Shown: positions 8,699 through 17,550 of the stretch, one piece after another
Layout: each line of letters begins with the position of its first letter
Numbering within the stretch: position 1 is the first letter of the stretch
NCBI GenBank assembly: GCA_041559015.1
Contig: JBFFED010000004.1
Coordinates: 1-64,000, forward strand
Length of the DNA: 64,000 bases
DNA from: COMBO-56-21 sp041559015
Lineage (GTDB): Archaea; Thermoplasmatota; Thermoplasmata; UBA10834
Reading direction: 5' to 3'
The notes under the pieces: generated by a model
The model's database searches: none
Seen by the model: the letters and a program-made list of their open reading frames with translations, nothing else
Told to the model about the DNA's origin: nothing
Program-made: the position numbers and the translations under genes

Positions 8699-9943
8699 TC
8701 AGTCAGCGACACCCCAGTAGGCCTGCAGGAATTCCAACCAGCCCATGTTCGGGAAATCGAAAGTCGAGTAGATCTTGAACCCGCCCCAGACAGTATCGTA
8801 GTATCCGATCGTGTACATGCTGTAGCTCGGGGGAAACAGTATGCCCATCCCCTTGTACCCGTACATATCGCTGTTCTTTGTGACTCCCATCCCAATCATG
8901 GCCTCTGAGTACGCCTCCAACACCGCTTGACAGGCACCGTACGCAGGATCGCCCTTCTTGACGGCGCCCATTATCTGCTCGACGAAGATTGGCATGTCCG
9001 TCCAGCCCTCGCACCGAGCGCCCCATGGCATCATGGAGACCGCCTGGGCTGCGTTAATGATCTGCCTGTACTCGCCTATGTTCGCGGTCAGAACCTCGGC
9101 CATCGCTGTAACTGCATCCCCCAAGGCAGGTATCTTGGACATGTCGAACACGGACTGGGTCGTCAGTATCTCGGACATGTACGGTGGCTCGCTGAACAGA
9201 GCGGTGAACTCCTCGACTATGACCAGGCTCAGCTCCCTTGCGCTTATCTCGGGCTCTGATATCATCCTCTGGATGATCTTATCATACGAGAACCCGCGCC
9301 ACCCGATGTAGCTCTCACTCGCTACAAGGTAGTCCAGGCTCAACCCCTTCGAGTAGTATTCGTACACGGTCTCCATCTGGCCAATGGAGCACTCATCGGT
9401 TGCGATGATGTCCAGATGATACCCTTCCAGCGCAGAGATCATCTCGTGATGGCTCAACCAGTCCCAGTCGGTGCCTGGCTCGCTCCCCGGGAGAGTCGTG
9501 TCCACGCCGACGCCTCCGGTTGGCGTGCCGTGGTCCCAGAAGAACAGCAGCATGTGCTCGGCCGGGAAGTATGAGTCACTGTACTCCACGAACCCCCTAA
9601 GGGTCTCGGGGTCGCCCATGTTGATCTCCCCGTAGCTCTCTAGCATGACCATGTCGTTGTCCAGGATGCGGTAAAGGTAGGCCGGCTCGTTCAGCCTGTC
9701 GACGAGCATCAGGACGTTGACGTCTCCGCTCGAGCCGCCATCCTTCAGCTCTTGGAAGTCCTCCTCGGTGTATGGGTCGAGGTCGTTATCGGCCAGCAGA
9801 TACACGAGCACGGACCATTTCGCAGTCGCCTCGACATCTTCGTCAGCGGCCTTCGACGCACCGGTCCCTGCACCTTCGGACGCGGGGACAATCGACACCG
9901 CCAAGAACAGTAGCACAACCCCAGTACCTATCAGTCTGCGCAC
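8699..9943 (-). CDS. Secreted clostripain-like cysteine protease (C11 family)
   Basis: The 414-residue protein has an N-terminal hydrophobic signal segment (LIGTGVVLLFLAVSIV). The C11 layout follows: WSVLVYLLADNDLD, the catalytic His in FFWDHGTP, and the catalytic Cys in IATDECSIGQMETVYE. C11 enzymes cut after Arg or Lys and are usually secreted. Start: GTG 9943 has GGGGGGAG just upstream; ATG 9973 without a site is the alternative. A TATA box on this strand (CTTTAATTA, 10009-10017) precedes it. The role is probably breakdown of external protein. Confidence 0.87.
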   Translation of the reverse strand: MRRLIGTGVVLLFLAVSIVPASEGAGTGASKAADEDVEATAKWSVLVYLLADNDLDPYTEEDFQELKDGGSSGDVNVLMLVDRLNEPAYLYRILDNDMVMLESYGEINMGDPETLRGFVEYSDSYFPAEHMLLFFWDHGTPTGGVGVDTTLPGSEPGTDWDWLSHHEMISALEGYHLDIIATDECSIGQMETVYEYYSKGLSLDYLVASESYIGWRGFSYDKIIQRMISEPEISARELSLVIVEEFTALFSEPPYMSEILTTQSVFDMSKIPALGDAVTAMAEVLTANIGEYRQIINAAQAVSMMPWGARCEGWTDMPIFVEQIMGAVKKGDPAYGACQAVLEAYSEAMIGMGVTKNSDMYGYKGMGILFPPSYSMYTIGYYDTVWGGFKIYSTFDFPNMGWLEFLQAYWGVAD

Positions 9944-10436
9944 TAACTCCCCCCTAGGCTCCTCCCATGACACGACTTGTCAGGGCATGTCGGTATTGCG
10001 CACTGACTAATTAAAGTTGGCCACCACAGACTTGTCCACAAGCGCATCTCTCATATGCGTGGATTGGCCAAGCGTGCCTTCGGGCACACCCCGAGGGCCC
10101 ATCCACGGCAACTCCGCAAAGAATGAAGACGAAGCAGCCTACGCACTCACCGAGATCTTGCCTTCGGAGACCATCTGCTTGCGTTCCAGCGATGTTCGAT
10201 ACCGAGTGGTCAACACGGAGGCCATCGGCAGCGGCCAACGCACTGCACCCCCGTACCATCCTGCTCGTGCCGAGTTGGATTCACTACCGTGGACGGGCAA
10301 ATCGGGGAGGCGCCCTCCCACGACGCTGTTCCCTCCGTAACCCACGAAAGCCAGCATGGCAGAGGTTGTTAAAGCGAATGTTTTAATAGCATGATGCGCA
10401 TCTGTGTACAATGATACACATCAGAATGGTGAGCCC
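9944..10436. other. Divergent intergenic region with no gene
   Basis: Apart from the promoters of the protease gene (left) and the ArsR-type gene (right), about 490 nt contain no frame that I can support. The middle is GC-rich, with no hairpin stronger than a few pairs. Confidence 0.55.
10380..10420 (+). promoter_or_regulatory. TATA box with inverted-repeat operator
   Basis: TTTTAATAG at 10380-10388 is a TATA-like box, so transcription should start near 10410. TGTGTA at 10403-10408 and TACACA at 10415-10420 form a perfect inverted repeat with a 6-nt spacer centred on that point. This is where a repressor would block initiation. The adjacent HTH protein is the likely ligand. Confidence 0.6.
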
Positions 10437-11033
10437 ATGAAGAACCAGAAGATCATCAAGAGCCCACACGCGTTCCAACTGCTGGCTGATGAGACGCGGA
10501 TGAGAGTCGTCTACCTGCTCCGGGCGAAGGAGATGACGGTGAGCCAGATCGCCTCCGAGCTCGGGTTGACGCCTCAGACGATCTATCATCACATCAAGAA
10601 GCTCCGAGAGGCGGAGATGGTTGAGGTCGCCAGAGAGGAGCGCATAGATCACCTCATAGAATACTACTACCGGGCCACGGCTGGAGTATTCCACTTCGTG
10701 GATGGAGTCTGCCCTGAGGAGCGAAGGAGCCCGAAGAGAATCAGGAATCTCCTGAAAGCCCTCAGACCCCTAGGATTTGATGCGAATCACAGCTCGAAGC
10801 AGATATCCGCCATCGTGAAACTGAAGGAAGATCTGAGGCGTCAGAGAGATAGCCCTGACATCCTCGATGAGATCTACGAAATGGATGAATTCGATTCATC
10901 CACAGAGAGAGACCTCATCGAGTTCGCGTTGATGATGAGGATGAATGACCGCGAATTCGAGAAGTATATTGAGAATCAGCGGATGCTCAGGGAACTGCTA
11001 CTGTCCCGGAGACCTGACAAAGGCAAGGCTTAG
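10437..11033 (+). CDS. ArsR-like winged-helix transcriptional regulator
   Basis: The 198-residue protein has a winged helix at residues 5-70 (MRVVYLLRAKEMTVSQIASE, then TPQTIYHHIKKLREAEMV). A charged helical C-terminal region of about 120 residues probably senses or dimerises. Start ATG 10437 has GGTGAG three bases upstream; the frame runs 11 codons further up through the operator. The exporter gene begins 35 nt downstream on the same strand. A repressor of that exporter is the simplest reading. Confidence 0.83.
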   Translation: MKNQKIIKSPHAFQLLADETRMRVVYLLRAKEMTVSQIASELGLTPQTIYHHIKKLREAEMVEVAREERIDHLIEYYYRATAGVFHFVDGVCPEERRSPKRIRNLLKALRPLGFDANHSSKQISAIVKLKEDLRRQRDSPDILDEIYEMDEFDSSTERDLIEFALMMRMNDREFEKYIENQRMLRELLLSRRPDKGKA

Positions 11034-11068
11034 GCCAGTGTCATCAGAAGACCGGACGGTTCGGGACG

Positions 11069-12349
11069 GTGTCCTCTATGGCCGGAAGAAGCGTACTCTG
11101 GAAACACGGAGACTTCCTCAATGTTTGGGCAGCTGAGACAGTCTCCGTGTTCGGAAGCCAGTTTTACCTGCTCGCGATGCCGCTCGCAGCGGTGCTAATC
11201 CTCGATGCCACCGCATCCGAGATGGGCATGCTGTTCGCGGTGGAGATGCTGCCATTTCTGCTCTTCGGCCTGCTCGCGGGCGTCATTGCGGACAGAAGGG
11301 GCAGAAGACAGATCATGATAATCTGCGACCTCGGAAGGGCCGGGGTCCTCGCGGCAATACCTGTGACCTGGTATCTTGGGATGCTGTCTTGGCCGGTTAT
11401 GTACGGCGTCGCTTTCACAGCCGGAGTGTTTACGGCTTTCTTCGACATCTCCTACCAGGCATATCTGCCGACACTTGTGGGGCGGTCAGAGCTGCTCGAC
11501 GCGAACAGCAAACTCGAGACGAGCAGGGCCTCCTCGCAGGTCGCTGGACCGAGCATAGCTGGGCTCGCAGTGGATGCAGTGGGGGCGCCGATAGCCATCT
11601 TCGCGAACTCCATCTCATTTCTAGGCTCCGCATTCTTCCTCTTCCGAGTCAAGATACAGGAATCCATCGCGAAGGATCGAGCCCAGAAATCCACCCTGCA
11701 AGAGATCAGAGATGGGCTGGACATCGTGTTCTCGAACAAGATGCTCAGGGGGATTGCTGGGTGCACTGCGACTGCCAACCTGTTCGGAAGCATGTCATAT
11801 GCGATACTGATGCTCTTCATGGAGAGCTCACTCGAACTCGGGGCGAGCTGGATAGGCGCCATATTCGCAGTCGGCGCGCTCGGAGCGGTGCTTGGCGCCT
11901 TGGTATCGTCGCGGATAGTGTCCTCTCTGGGCCTTGGGAAGACGATAGTGGTCTCCGCGGCCCTGTCCAGCGTGCCCACCATGCTCATGGCCTTGGCGTT
12001 CCCTGAGAATGCGATACTGGTTCTGATGCCTATCTGGTTCGTCAACGGGCTCCTGTCCGTCGTCTACAACGTGAATCAGGTGAGTCTGCGCCAGTCCATA
12101 ACGCCGGACCATCTCCAAGGGAAGATGAACGCGACCATGCGGTTCCTTGTCTGGGGTGTGTTCCCAATAGGCGGCCTCATCGGCGGAGTCCTTGGAGATG
12201 CCCTCGGTCTGCGGACCACGATATTGATATCCGGGGTCGGGATGCTGACATCAGTCTTCTGGGTGTTCTTGTCTCCGGTCAAGGAGGTAGCGTCCATCCC
12301 AGAGCAAGCAATGCAGCTCGGCTGCAAGAAGACCCCGGAACCTACTTGA
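11069..12349 (+). CDS. MFS exporter
   Basis: This 426-residue protein has about 12 membrane segments. The MFS loop 2-3 motif GLLAGVIADRRGRRQ is present, and the overall pattern resembles EntS and macrolide-efflux carriers. Such proteins export drugs or siderophores by proton antiport. Start is GTG 11069 or ATG 11078 (no strong site). It follows the ArsR-type regulator, which suggests ligand-induced efflux. Its 3' end overlaps the convergent PPC-domain gene by 8 nt. Confidence 0.85.
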   Translation: MSSMAGRSVLWKHGDFLNVWAAETVSVFGSQFYLLAMPLAAVLILDATASEMGMLFAVEMLPFLLFGLLAGVIADRRGRRQIMIICDLGRAGVLAAIPVTWYLGMLSWPVMYGVAFTAGVFTAFFDISYQAYLPTLVGRSELLDANSKLETSRASSQVAGPSIAGLAVDAVGAPIAIFANSISFLGSAFFLFRVKIQESIAKDRAQKSTLQEIRDGLDIVFSNKMLRGIAGCTATANLFGSMSYAILMLFMESSLELGASWIGAIFAVGALGAVLGALVSSRIVSSLGLGKTIVVSAALSSVPTMLMALAFPENAILVLMPIWFVNGLLSVVYNVNQVSLRQSITPDHLQGKMNATMRFLVWGVFPIGGLIGGVLGDALGLRTTILISGVGMLTSVFWVFLSPVKEVASIPEQAMQLGCKKTPEPT

Positions 12350-12761
12350 CGAAGTGGAGCACCCCGACCTTGAGTTCGGGGTCGAGAGATCGCTTGGAGC
12401 GTGCGCCGCCGAGCCTTGTCAGCAGTATCTCGTTGCTCATCCAGACCTTGCCGCGCAGAAGATGGCCGCCGAAGGCTTTGTGTTCCTTATCCGCAACTGT
12501 CGCGTGTATGTGTACCCTGTTGTCCCCTTCACTCGAAACAGAGCCCTGAAGACACAGCAATTCATGAGGGGTATCGAAGCTCTTCTTTGCGTACGTGCCC
12601 CTGTCAAAGAAACCGATCTCGAAATCCGCAATCATCCCCAAGCCTGTCGTCACAGCCATCGTGGACCGCTCGTCCTCGGCTGCGCGCATGACTGACTCGA
12701 GTATGTCCTCTCCATTCTCCAACCTGAGCATCACGAAGGGGCCGTCCCTTACGACTTCCAT
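12342..12761 (-). CDS. PPC-domain (DUF296) protein
   Basis: A 139-residue single PPC domain. The signature includes TGLGMIADFEIGFFD, the HIHATVADKEHKAFGGHL metal-site-like segment and a final strand KVGVLHF. Bacterial and archaeal PPC proteins form trimers. Plant versions are fused to AT-hooks and bind DNA, but no AT-hook is present here, so DNA binding is not shown. It is convergent with the MFS gene, with overlapping ends. Confidence 0.85.
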   Translation of the reverse strand: MEVVRDGPFVMLRLENGEDILESVMRAAEDERSTMAVTTGLGMIADFEIGFFDRGTYAKKSFDTPHELLCLQGSVSSEGDNRVHIHATVADKEHKAFGGHLLRGKVWMSNEILLTRLGGARSKRSLDPELKVGVLHFVK

Positions 12762-12870
12762 CCTCGCACCATCTAGCGTATCCTGTTCTGCCTATTAGGA
12801 ACTTGACGGCATGCGACAATGGCGAAAGTAAGATCAACCAGATCACGGTTGGCCGGAGTAGCGTGGTGGA

Positions 12871-13602
12871 ATGGGAACTGATGTAGCGGACCGCCTTCAG
12901 GCATGGCACGGGGAGAGCTGGCACACTCCCAGGGGTCGGATGATCAGAGATATCGTCTATGCCATTGACACGGGACTCATAACGACCGTTGCGTTTCTCG
13001 CGGGTGTCTCCTCCATCATCAGCGAGAACGACAAGATAGTCCTCGCAGGTGTCGCCCAAATCTCCGCCGGGGCTATTGCGATATTCTTCGGGGCGTACAT
13101 ATCGGCAAAGGCCCAGAAGGATTTCTTCGAGAGCCAGATCCAGCGGGAGAAACGGGAGATCGAGGACCTTCCAGAGAAGGAGACCCAGGAGATCCGGGAG
13201 ATATTCGCAGAGTACGGCTTCGCGCCCGAGGAACAGGAAATCGCCGTCCGGAGGATAACAAAGAACAAGGACCTGTGGCTCAAGTTCATGGTCCAGGAGG
13301 AGATAGGCATCTCCCCTAGCCAGATAGATAAGCCCCTCCAGATAGGAGGGGTCTCTTCCCTGTCATTCCTCCTCGGGGCTTTCCCCGCGATACTGCCCTT
13401 CCTGCTGTTCGATGACGTACGTCTGGACCTGCTCATAAGCGCGGCTGCGATCCTAGCGTTCCTGTTTGCAATTGGGATCTGGAAGACCAAGCTGACGAAG
13501 GTCAAGTGGTGGGTCAGCGGGCTCGAGACGCTTGCGATAGGCGGGTTGTCGTGTGGGCTCGGATTCCTATTCGGCAGGATAGTGCACGCCCTGGTGGGCT
13601 AG
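12871..13602 (+). CDS. VIT1/CCC1-family iron/manganese transporter
   Basis: The 243-residue protein starts with DIVYAIDTGLITTVAFLAGV, the first membrane helix of VIT1/CCC1 carriers. A cytosolic, charged helical insert (about residues 85-155, rich in Glu) matches the metal-binding domain of that family. Three further hydrophobic helices follow. Members export Fe2+ or Mn2+ by proton antiport. Start ATG has GGTGGA immediately upstream. It ends one base from the convergent aminotransferase gene. Confidence 0.82.
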   Translation: MGTDVADRLQAWHGESWHTPRGRMIRDIVYAIDTGLITTVAFLAGVSSIISENDKIVLAGVAQISAGAIAIFFGAYISAKAQKDFFESQIQREKREIEDLPEKETQEIREIFAEYGFAPEEQEIAVRRITKNKDLWLKFMVQEEIGISPSQIDKPLQIGGVSSLSFLLGAFPAILPFLLFDDVRLDLLISAAAILAFLFAIGIWKTKLTKVKWWVSGLETLAIGGLSCGLGFLFGRIVHALVG

Positions 13603-13603
13603 C

Positions 13604-14812
13604 TCACTGAACCGACTCGAACACGGGACCGATGCGCTCCATGGCCCAATCGATCTCCTCCTTCGTTATGACAAGGGGTGGGGCGAACCTGATGGTCCTT
13701 TCATGGGTGTCCTTTGCCAGCACGCCCTGGACCATCAGCTTCTCGCAGATCGGCCTGACCGTCTCGCTCGGACCCAGGTGGAACTCGACCCCTATGAGGA
13801 GACCTTTGTGCCTGATCTCCTTGATCTTCTTTGTCCTGAGCGCACTCAGCCTACTGACGAAGTACTCGCCCATCTTTGTCGCCCTCTCGGCTAGGTTCTC
13901 GTCGATGAGCACGTTGAGCGACTCCTCCGCGATAGCGCACGCCAGCGGATTCCCCCCGAAAGTGCTCCCATGGCTACCAGGTGTGAAGACGCTCATTATC
14001 TCCTTAGATGACAGGCAGGCCGAGACAGGATAGACGCCTCCGCCGAGGGCCTTGCCGACGCACAGTATGTCCGGTCTGATCCCCTCGTGCTCGAATGCGA
14101 ACATCTTCCCCGTCCTGCAGAACCCTGTCTGAATCTCGTCCAGAATCAGCAGAACTCCTTTCTCCGTGCAGATGCGCCTCAGCTCCTTGAGGTAGCCTGG
14201 GGACGGCACGTTGATGCCCGCCTCCCCCTGGATCGGCTCCACGAGGATGGCTAGGGTGTCCTTGGTGATTGCATTCTCGAACGCTTTCGGGTCGTTGTAC
14301 GGTATCGTGACGAACCCCGGGGCAAAAGGACCGAAACCCTTCCTGGAGCCCGGATCGCTGGAGAAGCTGATTATCGTCGTGGTCCTCCCATGGAAGTTCT
14401 CCGCGCAGACTATGATCTCTCCCCTGTCCTCTGGCATGCCCTTCTTCATGTGCGCATAGCGCCTGGCGAGTTTGATGGCGGTCTCGACGGCCTCTGCGCC
14501 TGTGTTCATCGGCAGGGCCATCTCCATCCCGCTGACCTCGCACAGCTTCTTCAGGAACCTGCCCATCCGATCGTTCGAGAAGGCCCTGGAGGTCAAGGTC
14601 ACTCGCTGCATCTGCGCCACGACGGCCTTCACTATGCGATCGTTCAGATGTCCCTGGTTGACTGCGGAGTAGGAACTCAACATGTCGATGTACTGCTTCC
14701 CCTCGACGTCCCACACCCAGACGCCCTTCGCCTTCGCCACCACTACCGGAAGCGGGTGGTAGTTGTGCGCGCCGTATGCACCCTCGAGCTCGAGGTATTC
14801 CTTAGCGTTCAT
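13604..14812 (-). CDS. rocD: Ornithine aminotransferase (class III)
   Basis: The 402-residue PLP enzyme starts at MNAKEYLELEGAYGAHNYHP, with GGGGAGTGA four bases upstream. Class III features are clear: NTGAEAVETAIKLAR, LILDEIQTGFCRTG with the cofactor-binding Asp, and the PLP lysine in VGKALGGG. The opening E-x-x-Y-G-x-H-N-Y is typical of ornithine aminotransferases, which convert ornithine and 2-oxoglutarate to glutamate semialdehyde and glutamate. Other omega-amino substrates such as acetylornithine or GABA are less likely. It fits arginine/ornithine fermentation. Confidence 0.85.
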   Translation of the reverse strand: MNAKEYLELEGAYGAHNYHPLPVVVAKAKGVWVWDVEGKQYIDMLSSYSAVNQGHLNDRIVKAVVAQMQRVTLTSRAFSNDRMGRFLKKLCEVSGMEMALPMNTGAEAVETAIKLARRYAHMKKGMPEDRGEIIVCAENFHGRTTTIISFSSDPGSRKGFGPFAPGFVTIPYNDPKAFENAITKDTLAILVEPIQGEAGINVPSPGYLKELRRICTEKGVLLILDEIQTGFCRTGKMFAFEHEGIRPDILCVGKALGGGVYPVSACLSSKEIMSVFTPGSHGSTFGGNPLACAIAEESLNVLIDENLAERATKMGEYFVSRLSALRTKKIKEIRHKGLLIGVEFHLGPSETVRPICEKLMVQGVLAKDTHERTIRFAPPLVITKEEIDWAMERIGPVFESVQ

Positions 14813-14910
14813 GTCTTCACTCCCCGATGGTCCGCGCGGATGCCGGACACTCCGATGGAATACCCTCACTGCTTAAAACCATTCTCAGGCACAAGAGCAG
14901 GCGTAGGGGA

Positions 14911-15495
14911 TCATGCTGCCTTCTCGATGAACCCCAAGCGCAACAGCATCAGGGACATAATCGCGCCCCATGTCAGTATGCCCAGGACCGCCAAGGTCTC
15001 AACCTCGGGGGTGCCGCCGAACGGGATGAGCGCTAGGCCGAAGACGAAAGCGGCCAGGGTGATGTACACCGCCGGCCTCCCGAAAGACGGGCTGATGTGA
15101 AGGGCGAATGCTAGGACTCCGAGCGCCACGAGCATGCTCAGGAAGAAGCCGTAGGACACGAACCCGTGAAGGTCGCCTGCGTCCTCGGTGAATATTCCTA
15201 CGGATATCAGGAAAGCGGCAGCCACCACCAGGAGCACGACGCTGGCCGACTGCGTCTTGCCCTTGCCCAGCGCGGGGACCACGGCGAGCAGGTCCATTAG
15301 GATGAACAGCGCGCCTGCGATGATCACGCCAGAGTTGAAGGCCCAAGCACCCTCTCTCACGCCGAGGTCGCTCAGGTAGTTCTCCATGAAGACGTACTCT
15401 GTGTCCAGGTGCATCGCCACAGAGTAGAGAATGACGAACACTGAGACCGCCAATAGGCCGCACATTGCGCCCACCATGCGCGTTGTCTTGCTCAT
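14911..15495 (-). CDS. DUF998 integral membrane protein
   Basis: This 194-residue protein has six predicted membrane helices with short loops. The motif MENYLSDLGVREGAWAFNSG after helix 1 is the DUF998 signature, followed by FTEDAGDLHGFVSYGFF. The function of DUF998 is not established; the family resembles Frag1/DRAM-like proteins. It is upstream of the aminotransferase gene on the same strand with a 98-nt gap, so co-transcription is possible. Confidence 0.8.
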   Translation of the reverse strand: MSKTTRMVGAMCGLLAVSVFVILYSVAMHLDTEYVFMENYLSDLGVREGAWAFNSGVIIAGALFILMDLLAVVPALGKGKTQSASVVLLVVAAAFLISVGIFTEDAGDLHGFVSYGFFLSMLVALGVLAFALHISPSFGRPAVYITLAAFVFGLALIPFGGTPEVETLAVLGILTWGAIMSLMLLRLGFIEKAA

Positions 15496-15601
15496 ACCGG
15501 ATGCCCGATTGTCCTACCCGGAAATAACCATTATCCATCGACTGAGCACAATGGACGGGGATAGCTCGGATCGCTCCTTGAGGGACCAGACAGAGGTCGC
15601 C

Positions 15602-17392
15602 TCAGAGGCGGGCGTCCTTCGGAACGGTCCTCACGGTCCCATAGACTGGCTTCGGCAGGTCCGGCTCCGGTTCCGCAAGCTCCGGGAGCATCCTCGGGAC
15701 ACGGTACACCTTTCGGGGTTGGTCGAACTCGGCGACATAAAGGCGCTTATATGTCCAGGTCATCAACACGACGAGGTACACGAAGAAGGCCACGGTCGCG
15801 AAGAGCGAGAGCTGCCACATGTAGGTCCAGCTCGAGACAATCGCCAGCACCGAGAACATAGCCCCCGATATGATGCCAGACACGAGAAACACTGTGACGT
15901 CCTTGTCGTTGGTGGCCACGCCGATGTTTGAGTAGTTCACGTGCCTGGCTAGCTCGAGAATCTCCGACTTCGTGACAGAATAGGCGAAGATCGCTATCAG
16001 CGCACCAAGCGCTGTGAACAGCACGTGGACCATGCCTCCTGTCAGCAAGATGACGACGCATACCGCGACGAATGCAGCGAGGAGCGAACCCGTCATCCTT
16101 GTTCCTTTCGTCAGCCTCGGGCCAGACGGGAGAATCGCCTTTCCCAGCGTGCGCGAAACCACCGTGCCCGAGAACCTCAGTGGTTTGGGCACGATCTTGG
16201 CCAAGGCGTTCGCGAAAGCCGCGGAGTGCTTCACGAGAGGCGGCGTGATCGCGCTCATGATGAAACAGAACGCGCCCGCGAACGGGTTCAGCTGGGCCGA
16301 CATGGTGACACCGCTCACCCTGCTGCCAACACTCGCGTACAGGATGGACTCTATGCCCCTCCCGGTCATGCTAGTCCCGATGGTCGAAGACGCCCGTCCC
16401 GAGAACCCCAGGAGGTACGAGACACCGGATATCACGAAGGCCTCGTACAGGAGCACTATCGGCACTGCCAGCAAGAGCATCCAGGCGACCTTGCCGAACA
16501 TCGCGGGATCGATCAGCATCCCGAAGGATGTGAAGAACACAGCGACGAAGGCGTCCTTAAAGGATTCCAGCTTGTTCTGCACCCTGATCGAGACCTTGCT
16601 CTCCGCCAGTATCATCCCTATGAAGAACGCGCCTATTATCGGCGGCACGTTCATCACGGCGGCAATCCCCGATGTCAGGAAGACGACACCGAGCGCGAAC
16701 AGGATGAAGAGCTCGTCGCTCTCTATCCGGTCGAAGAACCTGACAACCCTCGGGACTGCCCACATGGCCATCCAGACGAAGAACCCATAGAATGCGACGA
16801 TGCCGAGTATCAGCTGACCGTAACCCGCAGGGTTGGCGGACGGGTCCACGATCATCCCGCTTGCGACTGCGAGTATGACCATGGCGATGAATGTCTCCAC
16901 GACGACCAGGCCGATCAGGAACTCCACCTCCGGGCTGGACATGCGCTTGAGGTCGAAGAGGACCTTCATGGCGATGCTCGTGCTGCTCATCGCGACCACT
17001 CCTGCGAGGAAGAGCGAATCGAGCAGCGGCCAGCCGAGGTACGACGCGAACAGGAAGCCGACGAACAGCCCCACGCTTATGTCGATGACTGCGAGTATGA
17101 CCGCGGGCCGGCGGGTCTTCTTGAGCTTGGTGAAGGAGAACTCGAGCCCTACGAAGAACATCAGCATGATGAGCCCTATGCTGGAGAGCATGTCGATGAA
17201 GCCCGTGTCCGTGATCAGGCCGTTGTACTGCACCCCGAAGAGCTCGATGCTGATCTTGGGGCCTATTAGCACGCCTATGACGATGTAGCCGACCATGACC
17301 GACTGGTTGAGCCTGCCGGCAAGGGTCGCTGCGATGAATGCCAGGAGCATTATGGCCCCCAGCTGGAACATCAGCTCGGCATCTGAAACCAT
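15602..17392 (-). CDS. CPA2-family cation:proton antiporter (Kef-like)
   Basis: The 596-residue protein has an N-terminal CPA2 domain of about 12 helices (residues 1-400). It includes VGYIVIGVLIGPKI, MFFVGLEFSFTKLKK and AMSSTSIAMKVL, all typical of KefB/NapA-like carriers. After a basic linker there is a second membrane block of about four helices (residues 420-560) and a charged Pro-rich tail. No RCK/TrkA-N domain is present, unlike classical Kef proteins. It should exchange Na+ or K+ for H+. Start ATG 17392 is preferred; GTG 17428 is possible. Confidence 0.85.
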   Translation of the reverse strand: MVSDAELMFQLGAIMLLAFIAATLAGRLNQSVMVGYIVIGVLIGPKISIELFGVQYNGLITDTGFIDMLSSIGLIMLMFFVGLEFSFTKLKKTRRPAVILAVIDISVGLFVGFLFASYLGWPLLDSLFLAGVVAMSSTSIAMKVLFDLKRMSSPEVEFLIGLVVVETFIAMVILAVASGMIVDPSANPAGYGQLILGIVAFYGFFVWMAMWAVPRVVRFFDRIESDELFILFALGVVFLTSGIAAVMNVPPIIGAFFIGMILAESKVSIRVQNKLESFKDAFVAVFFTSFGMLIDPAMFGKVAWMLLLAVPIVLLYEAFVISGVSYLLGFSGRASSTIGTSMTGRGIESILYASVGSRVSGVTMSAQLNPFAGAFCFIMSAITPPLVKHSAAFANALAKIVPKPLRFSGTVVSRTLGKAILPSGPRLTKGTRMTGSLLAAFVAVCVVILLTGGMVHVLFTALGALIAIFAYSVTKSEILELARHVNYSNIGVATNDKDVTVFLVSGIISGAMFSVLAIVSSWTYMWQLSLFATVAFFVYLVVLMTWTYKRLYVAEFDQPRKVYRVPRMLPELAEPEPDLPKPVYGTVRTVPKDARL

Positions 17393-17531
17393 CTTGACCG
17401 CACGTCCATGGAAGGCGAGAAGATGCACTCTGACTCAACGAGAATCAGGCCGCATCCCATCCGGGCCGCTAATCACCTTGCCCCGTACTTATAGCTTATC
17501 GAGAGGCCAGTTGAGCCGGTTCTTCTGGACG

Positions 17532-17550
17532 CTAGTAGCTCTGCTACTAG
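17532..17550. repeat. 7-bp inverted repeat at the end of the CaCA exchanger gene
   Basis: CTAGTAG (17532-17538) and CTACTAG (17544-17550) pair perfectly around a 5-nt loop. The stop codon of the exchanger lies within it. A 3'-end hairpin of that mRNA is likely. Confidence 0.6.

Noticed and set aside
16025..17269. Plus-strand open frame of about 414 codons
   Set aside because: It is antisense to the CPA2 antiporter gene, whose membrane pattern and motifs are clear. The translation is a run of Arg, Glu, Asp and His, an artefact of GC-rich codons.
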